Of a stretch of DNA of 21,397 bases, positions 6,160 to 13,576 are shown one piece after another (position 1 is the stretch's first letter; every line of letters starts with the position of its first letter). The notes under the pieces were generated by a model. That model was not told the DNA's origin. It made no database searches and saw only the letters and a list, made by a program, of their open reading frames with translations. Source of the DNA: a virus. Where the stretch lies: the IMG/VR virus record IMGVR_UViG_3300045999_003047, positions 1 to 21,397 of that record. The stretch is one strand, 5' to 3'. The translations under genes and the position numbers were made by a program.

Positions 6160-8475
6160 ATGGAAAAAAATATTAATCCAGAGATCAATAGATTAAATAT
6201 GGAGGCCTCTAGAAATGCCGCAGACTCTCTAAGAGAATGGGCTGGACTAGGGTCAGAAAAAAGACCTGTTGCATCTTCATTCCTAAACGGATCTACCGCT
6301 CAGATGTTAAAAGAATCGCAAATGACCGACCTATCAACAGGAGCAAAAAACAGTGTTTCTTTTAGTTTCGGACTTATTAATACCGTGTCAGCACTTAAAA
6401 ATAGTTCTTTAGCAGATCTTCCCGCAGGTAAAATCTTATTAGAAAAGTATGATCATTTGTTATTAAGCAGAGGAATTTCAGAAGCTTTTATATTTGAATC
6501 ATTTTTAGGAGATCTTCAACCTTTCTCTTGGGAAAACTCAGTATCTCCTGTCTTAGAATCTTTAAACAGAACTTTTGATAACAGAAGAAGAGAAATTGAA
6601 GTTCTTAAAACCTATGAGACAATGAAAAGTGCTCCAGGAAGAGAGCTTTTTTCTGATGCTACAGACCAGATGAAAAATTGGTTAGTTTCAGAAACTAAAT
6701 CGTCTGAAACATTAATCCACGGTCTTAAGAGATTTGGATTTAATCCAATGGTAAGAAACCTAGTTAGCTTTCTTTCAATTTACGAAAACGAAAACACAGG
6801 AAAATTCCACGTTGGTTTCGATAACGAAGTTTGTAAAGTGGAAAATCTTTATTCACCTATTCACGTAAATGAGAATGAAACAATATTCTACTCAGGAGGA
6901 AAATTCTTAAAATTAGATCAAAACAGTGGTTCTATTAAAGAATGTAACATGGATGAGGTTCCTGCAGAACTACAGGATCAAGCTAACATTATTGATGATA
7001 GAGACGTAAAAATAGACAACAATAGAATCTCATTAAATATTGGAAACAATAAGGTTGAAATCGTATTTACTAATGAATCTAAAGAGGTTTATTTTGACGG
7101 TAAAAGAATCAACGAGAGTGACTTGCCAGTTGCTGTTAGTGTAAGTACTAATAATTTATTAGGAGGATCAAATTCAAAAATATCTAGAGCAGTTTTCGTT
7201 GCTCAGAATGCTGATGATATTGTTGATATAGATTTTGGTAAAAAAATCAGATCTAAAATTTATGAAGGCGTAGAGGTAAACATATTTAAAACAGAGCACG
7301 CTATTTATGTTCAGACAGTTAATCCTTCAATGAGATTAAATAAAATTTACGAGGCAAACGCAACTCAAGCAATCTCAATAATTAAGGACTTTATTAAGTA
7401 CGATATTTCTGAATCATTAACCGAGTTTTTAGACGGAGAACAAGCATTCTTAAGCGTTATGAAAAACGATAAGAATGAGATAGTTAAGAACATAGATATT
7501 CTAGAAAGAGAATTAATAAAAATAGACGCCCTTAGAAAAGATAATCCTATTCTTGCAGATTCTCATGAGATCGTAACATTACAAGAAAGCATTGAGAATG
7601 AAATAGATAATCTTAAAGATAGATGGAACGAGATAAACGTTGAGATATCAAGATTTGAAGGTAGAGTTAAAGTGGTACCTTCTGTTAACGAAGATTTAGG
7701 ATATCCTATCGACACAGAGATTAGAATCAAAAGAAACGGAAATAAAGGAAGAGTTATTGGAGTTGATGGCAATTCTAAAACATATACCATTCTTTTTAAA
7801 GAGGGAAAAACTGGAGAATACTTTTTCTCTGACGTAGAAGATATCGACGATGAAGTAGATCGCTACGATATTAAAGCACCAGATCTTGATTTAGAGTACA
7901 CAAATGAATCTAATCAAAACTTCGCTAATGCACCAGGCACAAGAGGAGGTTCACACAAAGATTCTAGAATTGAGAGTCTATCTAAAAAGCACATGGCTCA
8001 AGCTCCTGATAAAAAGACTGGATCATCTCCTAAGTTTATTAACAACGAAAAAGGAACTATGTCTGGTCTACCTAAGAGCGGTAAATCTGCTCCTTTAACA
8101 GGAAGAGGTGTTAAATCTAAATCAGCTAACATGGCAGATCTTCCAAGCAAAGGTAAGGGGGGATCAGGAAAAAAATTCATTGACAATCTTGAAAATTTAG
8201 ATTTAGCTAAAGCGCCTAGCGCATCTCTAAAAGGATCTGCTAAGTTTATTCAAGACCTTAAGAATATGAATTTATCGCTTAAGGAGAGTCAAAAAAATTC
8301 ACACGTAGAAAAGGCTCCTAGCGGAAAGACTGAAAAGACTAAGAAGTTTATGGAGGACGAGGACGATTTTAATTTAGCAGGTCCTCACGGAAACAGTAAG
8401 AAAAATGGAAGAAGATTTGCAGAAAAAGATAAAGTAGCAAATCTTTCATCTGCTCCGAGAACAAAAAAAAAGTAA
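6160..8475 (+). CDS. Large protein with KOW/Tudor-like segment and repeated C-terminal motif tail
   Basis: This 771-residue protein's family is not recognised. The N-terminal 200 residues are helical. A region near 220-410 looks beta-rich (two strand sets around YFDGKRIN and IFKTEHAIYVQTVNP). A coiled coil spans about 434-500 (VKNIDILERELIKIDALRKD and later QESIENEIDNLKDRWNEI). Residues about 513-562 (DTEIRIKRNGNKGRVIGVDG, then YTILFKEGKTGEYFFSDVEDI) resemble a KOW or Tudor-like small barrel. From about 587 to the end the chain is Ser/Gly/Lys-rich and carries degenerate copies of K-F-I-x-[DN] followed 8-9 residues later by [NTD]-[ML]-[AS]-x-[AL]-P. The 64-nt gap before it holds an A-rich leader and a GATATATA string. 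Its position at the head of a late gene block suggests a structural or scaffold role. Confidence 0.75.
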   Translation: MEKNINPEINRLNMEASRNAADSLREWAGLGSEKRPVASSFLNGSTAQMLKESQMTDLSTGAKNSVSFSFGLINTVSALKNSSLADLPAGKILLEKYDHLLLSRGISEAFIFESFLGDLQPFSWENSVSPVLESLNRTFDNRRREIEVLKTYETMKSAPGRELFSDATDQMKNWLVSETKSSETLIHGLKRFGFNPMVRNLVSFLSIYENENTGKFHVGFDNEVCKVENLYSPIHVNENETIFYSGGKFLKLDQNSGSIKECNMDEVPAELQDQANIIDDRDVKIDNNRISLNIGNNKVEIVFTNESKEVYFDGKRINESDLPVAVSVSTNNLLGGSNSKISRAVFVAQNADDIVDIDFGKKIRSKIYEGVEVNIFKTEHAIYVQTVNPSMRLNKIYEANATQAISIIKDFIKYDISESLTEFLDGEQAFLSVMKNDKNEIVKNIDILERELIKIDALRKDNPILADSHEIVTLQESIENEIDNLKDRWNEINVEISRFEGRVKVVPSVNEDLGYPIDTEIRIKRNGNKGRVIGVDGNSKTYTILFKEGKTGEYFFSDVEDIDDEVDRYDIKAPDLDLEYTNESNQNFANAPGTRGGSHKDSRIESLSKKHMAQAPDKKTGSSPKFINNEKGTMSGLPKSGKSAPLTGRGVKSKSANMADLPSKGKGGSGKKFIDNLENLDLAKAPSASLKGSAKFIQDLKNMNLSLKESQKNSHVEKAPSGKTEKTKKFMEDEDDFNLAGPHGNSKKNGRRFAEKDKVANLSSAPRTKKK
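7918..8475 (+). repeat. Degenerate peptide repeat array in the 771-aa protein tail
   Basis: Five units pair a [KR]F[IMA] element with a [NTD][ML][AS]x[AL]P-like element 8-9 residues on: KFINNEKGTMSGLP, KFIDNLENLDLAKAP, KFIQDLKNMNLSLKE, KFMEDEDDFNLAGPH and RFAEKDKVANLSSAP, from nt 8032 onward. Half-units NFANAP, HMAQAP and NMADLP precede or interrupt them. Linkers are Gly/Ser/Lys-rich. The DNA copies are diverged, so the conservation is at the peptide level. Confidence 0.7.
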
Positions 8476-8488
8476 ATACTAGATCATT

Positions 8489-8541
8489 AATTGAGTCTAT
8501 GGCCAAAGATCCTGATGAGGGAGTTGGCAATAGACTCAATT
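8489..8541 (+). promoter_or_regulatory. Stem-loop over the start codon of the next gene
   Basis: AATTGAGTCTAT (8489-8500) pairs perfectly with ATAGACTCAATT (8530-8541). After one mismatch, GCCAA (8502-8506) pairs with TTGGC (8524-8528), giving 17 base pairs. The ATG at 8499-8501 lies at the top of the long stem, so initiation at this gene would need the hairpin to open. Confidence 0.6.
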
Positions 8542-8723
8542 TTGTTTTAGACGATTTGAAAAATTGTTTAACAAAAATAAAAGAACTAGAAACTTCTAGT
8601 GAAGAAAACGGTAGAATAGGTATAGGGGTAATTAAGAATTCGAGGAAAAATTTGGAAGAATTAAAGATTGATTTAGAAAAGCAAATAGAAAAGCTCCAAA
8701 ATAATATTCCACAGCAAGAATGA
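8499..8723 (+). CDS. Small helical protein upstream of the late sigma factor
   Basis: This 74-residue, charged, predicted all-helical protein has a C-terminal coiled-coil stretch (NLEELKIDLEKQIEKLQNNI) that could mediate dimerisation. No family is recognised. It starts 23 nt after the 771-aa gene, with its ATG inside a strong stem-loop (8489-8541), and its stop overlaps the ATG of the gp55-like gene (ATGA), so the two are likely translationally coupled. The layout raises the possibility that it modulates or accompanies the sigma factor, but nothing in the protein itself shows this. Confidence 0.65.
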   Translation: MAKDPDEGVGNRLNFVLDDLKNCLTKIKELETSSEENGRIGIGVIKNSRKNLEELKIDLEKQIEKLQNNIPQQE

Positions 8724-9076
8724 TCTATGTAAAAAACAAAGAGCTAAAAAGAGCTCTTCTCGAAAGCAAAGAAAACGGACAACTAACCGACGAAACAGTA
8801 AAGATGTTTACTCTCATAGTAAACGGGATGTCTAAGACACATTCATATAGGGACAACGAAGATCGAGAAGACTGCATCTCATCCGGCCTAGAAGATCTAG
8901 TTAAATACTGGAACAGATATGATCCAGAAAAGTCTGATAATCCATTTGCCTTTATATCTCAAATAGCACATAACGGAATGAAGAAAGGCTGGAAGAAAAT
9001 TCATCCACCTAAATCTCCAAAAACTATTCCTTTTTCTAGAATAGTTAGAGAAGAGAATTCCAATTACAATGTATAA
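8720..9076 (+). CDS. 55: Late-transcription sigma factor, T4 gp55-like
   Basis: This 118-residue protein has a sigma-70 region 2-like core: YRDNEDREDCISSGLEDLVKYW, then RYDPEKSDNPFAFISQIAHNGMKKGWKK. This matches the T4 gp55 family pattern, in which a short factor with only a region 2 equivalent recognises the -10-like late promoter box (TATAAATA in T4) and depends on the sliding clamp and gp33 for activation. It lacks a region 4. It is shorter than T4 gp55 (185 residues). Its start overlaps the stop of the 74-aa gene by 4 nt, and it lies in the late/structural block, upstream of the gp4-like and portal genes. Assignment to the gp55 type rather than a general ECF fragment rests on the compact length, the motif and the context. 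Confidence 0.78.
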   Translation: MIYVKNKELKRALLESKENGQLTDETVKMFTLIVNGMSKTHSYRDNEDREDCISSGLEDLVKYWNRYDPEKSDNPFAFISQIAHNGMKKGWKKIHPPKSPKTIPFSRIVREENSNYNV

Positions 9077-9084
9077 CACCAATT

Positions 9085-9570
9085 GTGGATATAAAAAAAT
9101 TAAAACCCAATGGAAAGTGGAAATCTGGGAAATACACTCCAGTTAATCCAGGAAAATACATTGGAGATATCCACAATATAATCTATAGAAGCTCTTGGGA
9201 GAGGAAATTTTGTCAGTACTGTGACATAAATCCAAATATAACAAAATGGAGTTCAGAGCCAACTTCTATTCCTTATTGGAGTCCAATAGATAAGAAGGAA
9301 CACAAATATTTCGTAGATTACTACATACAGGTTCAAAAAGGCGAAGCTTTTGAAAATTGGTTAATCGAAATAAAACCAGAAGATCAATATGCCTTAAACA
9401 AAAGACCGAAAGAACCAGTAGGAAACCTGACAGAAAAAAAGATCAGAAGCTATAACGAAAAGCTTAAGATCTGGATTACTAATAGGGCTAAGTTTGAAGC
9501 AGCAACTAGATTTGCTGAATCTATGGGATATAAATTCGGAGCAATTAACGAAAGCTTTATAATGAGATGA
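9085..9570 (+). CDS. 4: Head completion nuclease, T4 gp4-like
   Basis: This 161-residue protein (T4 gp4 is about 150) has the head-completion family pattern: YTPVNPGKYIGD near the N-terminus, then IIYRSSWERKFCQYCDINPNI, KWSSEPTSIPY, KYFVDYYI and WLIEIKPEDQ. E (in SWERKF), D (in FVDYY) and E-x-K (in IEIKP) form a TnsA-like PD-(D/E)XK nuclease site. In T4, gp4 acts late in head assembly, before tail attachment. The start is GTG at 9085, eight nt after the previous stop; no ATG is available in that position. An 11-bp inverted repeat (9082-9092 / 9167-9177) covers this start. It overlaps the next gene by ATGA. Confidence 0.87.
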   Translation: MDIKKLKPNGKWKSGKYTPVNPGKYIGDIHNIIYRSSWERKFCQYCDINPNITKWSSEPTSIPYWSPIDKKEHKYFVDYYIQVQKGEAFENWLIEIKPEDQYALNKRPKEPVGNLTEKKIRSYNEKLKIWITNRAKFEAATRFAESMGYKFGAINESFIMR

Positions 9571-10163
9571 TTACTCCATTTAAACAACAATTTGACGACT
9601 ATAGATCGTCAGTATCTGGCCTTACATCACTACAAGAAGAGTCCTTCATGTTTTGGTTTAAAAATTTCGTCAATAAAAACTCTCAATTCAATCCACTAAA
9701 TTTCTTACAAGGGAAGGTTTATTCTTTTGAATACAATGATAAGTTAGAAAAGGGAAAGAAGTTTATAAACAGAAGACCTGTTGTTTTCTTTACTGGGTAT
9801 GACAACTACGAGAAAAAAAATCTATTCAATGGTCTGGATCTTGTTTTAATTCCCCCAATTTTTAGATTGTACTTTTTCGAAAGAGTACAAAATGTTTTTC
9901 ACGACCAAATAGAAAGAAATATACGTAAGGCTGAAAACGGGGAGGGAAGGGATCAATCGCCACTCAGAACTGAGTATCAAATAATGGAAAATATACTAAA
10001 AGGAATACCATATAAGCACTCCTATAGATCCTGGGATTTAAAAAAAGTTAGAGATGTTATGGAAATTCCTTTCGAAGATTGGACTAGAATAGTATATCTT
10101 GATACTAAGTCAATTGAAGGGACCCAGCTTATTGAGATATATAATAAAAATTCACAAGTCTAA
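9567..10163 (+). CDS. Unknown 198-aa protein between gp4-like and portal genes
   Basis: This 198-residue soluble protein is mixed alpha/beta. A strand-rich block GKVYSFEYNDKLEKGKKFINRRPVVFFTGYD is followed by NLFNGLDLVLIPPIFRLYFFERVQ. The pattern 'K-x-Y-x-F-x-Y ... R-x-P-x-V-x-F ... G-x-[DN]-L-x-x-[IL]-P-P' resembles, from memory, a family of unassigned small proteins found in several T4-type phages. In T4 the gene after gp4 is the baseplate wedge gene 53, of nearly the same length (196 residues), but I do not see gp53 sequence features here. It is linked on both sides by ATGA and TAATG overlaps, so it is expressed with head genes. Confidence 0.75.
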   Translation: MITPFKQQFDDYRSSVSGLTSLQEESFMFWFKNFVNKNSQFNPLNFLQGKVYSFEYNDKLEKGKKFINRRPVVFFTGYDNYEKKNLFNGLDLVLIPPIFRLYFFERVQNVFHDQIERNIRKAENGEGRDQSPLRTEYQIMENILKGIPYKHSYRSWDLKKVRDVMEIPFEDWTRIVYLDTKSIEGTQLIEIYNKNSQV

Positions 10164-11812
10164 TGGCTGGATTAACAGACGAAAAAAAATCTTTCTTCAG
10201 CTCTATTATAGAGAACATAAAGAAAGTGGGCAGTTTCGGAATGGCCTACGAAGACTTAGTTGTTAAGAATTCACAAGCAGTAGGTATATCGGAGGCACAA
10301 TTCCTACAAAAAGGTGGTATTAAGGATGAGGCTTTCTTGTTTGGTTTAAGGAGAGCAGATACAACAACTAAACAGTACATAGCATATTTTGATAAGGACT
10401 ACAAAAATAAAAGACACTATCTACAGGGATTTGCACAAAACCCCGAGATAGAATTTATTCTTGACACTATATGTGACGAAGCTATTGTTTACGACGAAAA
10501 GAACTTCTGGGGATATTTCTCCTTTATGCAGCACGATGATGTCGATGACGAAACATACGAGAAGGTTCAGAAAAGATATAAAGAAATATACAATCTATTT
10601 GGGTTTAATCAGGATATAGCCGCCTGGCATTTATTTAGAAAATTTCTTGTCGACGGTATAATAGCTTTCGAAATAGTATTCGATAAAAAAGGAAAAAACA
10701 TAGTTGGCTTTAAAGAATTAGATCCTTGGTCTTTAATCCCCACAGTAGAGGCACAGCCTGATGGATCTTTTACTGACATATGGATTCAGTACCCAGATAA
10801 CCCAGCACTTACCAGAAAACTATACGATTCACAAATAATTTATATAAGTTACGCCAAAGGAGGAGGTACTTCTTCCCGTGTTAGTTATTGTGAAAGAATG
10901 ATCAGATCATTTAATCTACTTCGTATAATGGAACATACTAGGATTATATGGAACGTAATGAACTCTTCTTACAGGATGGCTATGACGGTTCCTATTGGTA
11001 CTAGATCTCCACAAAAAGCAAAACAAACGCTAGGAGAACTTATGTCCATATACAAAGAGGATATAAGATTAGATACAGATAGCGGAGAATTAAGTATAGA
11101 CGGGAGACCTAAAATACAATTCTTTAAAAACTATTTAATGCCTTCGTCACCTAATGGAACCCCAGATATACAACCTTTACCTGGAGGAGGAGATGCAACG
11201 GCTTTCTCAGATACCACAGTTCTTAAATACTTTGCGAATAAGCTAAGAATGGATTCTAAAATTCCAGCGACTAGATTTGGTAGAGAAGAATCTGGATCAG
11301 AGGGAACTATTACTTTTACTGCAGAAGGATTAGACCAAGAAGAAATAAGATTTGCTAAATTTGTAAATAGATTACGATCAATATATCAGGAAATCCTAAT
11401 GAAGCCCCTTTGGGTTCAATTCTGCTTAGACTTCCCTGCTCTTAAGAAAGACTATATAATTAAATCCGAATTTGGATTAGATTACGTCAAGGAAAACATA
11501 TTTAGAGAAGCCAAAGAAATGGAGGTCTTAATGGCAAGGAAAGACCAGGTAATTAAAATTTCTGCTCTTATGAACTCCGCCGGTACCAAGTATTTTAATA
11601 TGGATTTCTTGGTAGATAGATATTTGGGTGTAAAGGGGCAGGACATAATAGGCAACAAAAAAGCTAAGGAAAAAGCTGCCGAGGAAAAAAAGAAAGCTGA
11701 AGAGGCAGGTGCAACTGGTGCAGAGGCAGGTGCAGAGGCAGGTGCAGAGGCAGGTGCAGAGGCAGGTGCCGAAGGTGGTGCAGAGGCAGGAGGAGACATG
11801 GGGACAATTTAA
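10163..11812 (+). CDS. 20: Portal vertex protein, T4 gp20-like (copy 1)
   Basis: This 549-residue protein compares with 524 in T4 gp20. The dodecameric portal forms the DNA-entry vertex, nucleates head assembly and docks the terminase and then the tail. Family features include the N-terminal SFGMAYEDLV, DTICDEAIVYDEKNFW at about residues 101-116, a wing region with GFKELDPWSLIP, the conserved RSFNLLRIMEHTRIIWNVMNSSYRM, then PQKAKQTLGELMSIYKEDI, and YLMPSSPNG...LPGGGDAT, which precedes the crown/clip-region KYFANKLRMDSKIPATRF. The C-terminal 43 residues are a Lys/Glu then Ala/Gly/Glu low-complexity tail ending in GGDMGTI. Start ATG overlaps the upstream stop (TAATG). A second complete portal gene follows after 11 nt. 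Confidence 0.92.
   Translation: MAGLTDEKKSFFSSIIENIKKVGSFGMAYEDLVVKNSQAVGISEAQFLQKGGIKDEAFLFGLRRADTTTKQYIAYFDKDYKNKRHYLQGFAQNPEIEFILDTICDEAIVYDEKNFWGYFSFMQHDDVDDETYEKVQKRYKEIYNLFGFNQDIAAWHLFRKFLVDGIIAFEIVFDKKGKNIVGFKELDPWSLIPTVEAQPDGSFTDIWIQYPDNPALTRKLYDSQIIYISYAKGGGTSSRVSYCERMIRSFNLLRIMEHTRIIWNVMNSSYRMAMTVPIGTRSPQKAKQTLGELMSIYKEDIRLDTDSGELSIDGRPKIQFFKNYLMPSSPNGTPDIQPLPGGGDATAFSDTTVLKYFANKLRMDSKIPATRFGREESGSEGTITFTAEGLDQEEIRFAKFVNRLRSIYQEILMKPLWVQFCLDFPALKKDYIIKSEFGLDYVKENIFREAKEMEVLMARKDQVIKISALMNSAGTKYFNMDFLVDRYLGVKGQDIIGNKKAKEKAAEEKKKAEEAGATGAEAGAEAGAEAGAEAGAEGGAEAGGDMGTI
11702..11785 (+). repeat. Ala-Gly-Glu coding repeat in portal copy 1 tail
   Basis: Tandem 12-nt units GCAGGTGCAGAG encode (Ala-Gly-Ala-Glu)n, with four nearly perfect copies in a row. 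The units use GGT and GAG codons, unlike the matching tail of portal copy 2. Such repeats change copy number by replication slippage. Confidence 0.85.
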
Positions 11813-11823
11813 TAAAATAGAAG

Positions 11824-13482
11824 ATGGCAGGATTTTTAGATAATTTAGGAAAGATCAATCCGAATATCTCTAGGATATTAAAAACGATCAGTGGACTAGG
11901 TTCCTTCGGAATGGAATATAAAGATATGGTCATAGAAGACTCTATGGCGATAGGAGCTTCCGAAGCCGCTATGAGAGAAAGATTTGGTTTTACTGAATCT
12001 GATGAGGATTTTATTTATAGTATAGCTGCACAAGATACTTCTAACAGAAAATACATAGCATATTTTGATAAGGACTACCCAGTTAAAAGAGATTTTCTTA
12101 GAACTTTTGCTCTTAATGCAGAAATAGAATACATTCTAGATACGATATGCGATGAGGCTATAGTATATGATGAAAAAAACTTTTTCTGTCACCCAGCTTT
12201 AATAAATATGGATTTGAAAGATGACGTTATAAAATCCATGAGAGCTAATTTCAGGAAGTTATACGTTCTTCACAATTTTGCAAACGGACTAACGGGTTGG
12301 CAATACTTTAGGCAATTAGTCGTAGAAGGATTTTTAGCTTTTGAGATAATTTATTCCAATGACGGTAAAGAGATAGTAGGATTTAAAGAATTAGATGCTG
12401 TAAGTTTAACTCCCGCTATAGAAAAGAAACCTGATGGAACAAGAGAAACTATCTGGTGGCAGTACTACGGAGAAACAACTAGACAAAGAAAACTTCTGGA
12501 TGCACAAATTATTTATATCTCATACGCTAAAGCCAACGTGGTTTCTAGAGTTTCGTATACAGAAAGATTGATAAGATCTTATAACTTATTAAAGATAATG
12601 GAGCATTCTAGAATTATATGGAACGTTATGAATGCCCAGTATAGAATTAAAATGACAGTTCCTATTGGTAGCAAAGCTCCTCAAAAGGCAAAAGAAACAC
12701 TGGGAGAGTTAATGTCTGTATACAAGGAGGATATAAAGCTAGATACATCATCGGGTGAATTAGCAATCAATGGTAGACCTGATCTCCAATTCTATAAAAA
12801 TTATTTATTTCCTCAACAGGGTGGAGAATCAGTAAAAATAGAAACTCTAAATGCACAAGGACCAAATCTTAATATAATGGATTCGGTGGTTTATTTCTAT
12901 AACAAATTAAGACAGGATTCTAAAATACCTTACAATAGATTCTCATCACGATTTGGTGTGGGTTCTAACAACGTTTTTAAAACTGGAGCAGATGGTGCAG
13001 AGAGAGACGAAATTAGATTTGCTAAATTTATAACTAGACTTAGATCCATATTCCAAGAGATAATGGTAAAGCCTTTATGGATACAAATGTGTTTAGAATT
13101 TCCTGAACTAAAAAATGACTCGGAATTTAGGAGTCAAATTGGTGTCAAATTCGAAAGTGACAACATGTTTGGCGAATCTAGAGAAATTGAACAGCTAATC
13201 AAAAGGATCGATTTCATAACAGCAATGGGAGAAATAAAAGAAACAGTAAAAGAAGAAGAGGTACAATATTTCGACCAAGATTTTATGATTGAAAGATGGC
13301 TAGATTTGTCATATGAAGATATACAGCTAAACAAATCTTACGTTAAAAAAGCGGAAGAGGAAGCCAAAGCTGGAGCAACTGGAGCAGAAGCTGGAGCAAC
13401 TGGAGCAGAAGCTGGAGCAGAAGCTGGAGCAACCGGAGCAGAAGGTGAAGCAGAGGCTGGAGGAGACATGGGGACAATTTAA
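11824..13482 (+). CDS. 20: Portal vertex protein, T4 gp20-like (copy 2)
   Basis: This 552-residue full-length paralog of the preceding portal gene matches it along the whole length. Paired segments include SFGMEYKDMV, YIAYFDKDYP, DTICDEAIVYDEKNFF, RSYNLLKIMEHSRIIWNVMNAQYRI, PQKAKETLGELMSVYKEDI and FAKFITRLRSIFQEIMVKPLWIQMCLEFP. Divergence is greatest in the wing (FCHPALINMDLKDD) and near the clip (PQQGGESVKIETLN). No stop, frameshift or lost core motif is visible, so both copies look functional. The C-terminal tail is again Ala/Gly/Glu/Thr-rich and ends in the same GGDMGTI. Two intact portals could form mixed rings, serve different assembly steps, or be a recent specialisation; the sequence does not decide. 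Confidence 0.9.
   Translation: MAGFLDNLGKINPNISRILKTISGLGSFGMEYKDMVIEDSMAIGASEAAMRERFGFTESDEDFIYSIAAQDTSNRKYIAYFDKDYPVKRDFLRTFALNAEIEYILDTICDEAIVYDEKNFFCHPALINMDLKDDVIKSMRANFRKLYVLHNFANGLTGWQYFRQLVVEGFLAFEIIYSNDGKEIVGFKELDAVSLTPAIEKKPDGTRETIWWQYYGETTRQRKLLDAQIIYISYAKANVVSRVSYTERLIRSYNLLKIMEHSRIIWNVMNAQYRIKMTVPIGSKAPQKAKETLGELMSVYKEDIKLDTSSGELAINGRPDLQFYKNYLFPQQGGESVKIETLNAQGPNLNIMDSVVYFYNKLRQDSKIPYNRFSSRFGVGSNNVFKTGADGAERDEIRFAKFITRLRSIFQEIMVKPLWIQMCLEFPELKNDSEFRSQIGVKFESDNMFGESREIEQLIKRIDFITAMGEIKETVKEEEVQYFDQDFMIERWLDLSYEDIQLNKSYVKKAEEEAKAGATGAEAGATGAEAGAEAGATGAEGEAEAGGDMGTI
13369..13455 (+). repeat. Ala-Gly-Thr/Glu coding repeat in portal copy 2 tail
   Basis: Repeats of the form GCTGGAGCAACTGGAGCAGAA encode Ala-Gly-Ala-Thr-Gly-Ala-Glu. 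The codons (GGA, GAA, GCT) differ from those in copy 1, so the arrays were built separately by slippage rather than copied whole. Confidence 0.8.
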
Positions 13483-13484
13483 TT

Positions 13485-13540
13485 TTTTCGCGAAAACTTA
13501 TTAATTTTATCTGGTATAATAATAAATCCTTTTTATTATT
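13485..13540 (+). promoter_or_regulatory. Intergenic control region before the ligase gene: palindrome, promoter-like box, hairpin
   Basis: The 94-nt gap holds three elements in order: a perfect 12-bp palindrome TTTTCGCGAAAA (13485-13496), an extended -10-like TGGTATAAT (13512-13520), and an AT-only inverted repeat AATAATAAA / TTTATTATT (13518-13526, 13532-13540) that overlaps the box. The position fits a promoter with an operator between late head genes and replication genes. Confidence 0.4.
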
Positions 13541-13576
13541 GCAAAGGGATTTCTATATTAGCTAAAATAGTATTGT

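Noticed and set aside
9567-10163. Baseplate wedge gp53 by position after the gp4-like gene
   Set aside because: Length and gene order fit T4 gene 53, but the sequence lacks the gp53 patterns I know, so the gene is left unnamed.
11482-11933. Minus-strand frames rich in Ala-Pro-Ser or His-Leu-Pro over the portal tail
   Set aside because: They are antisense products of the Ala/Gly/Glu repeat, not genes.
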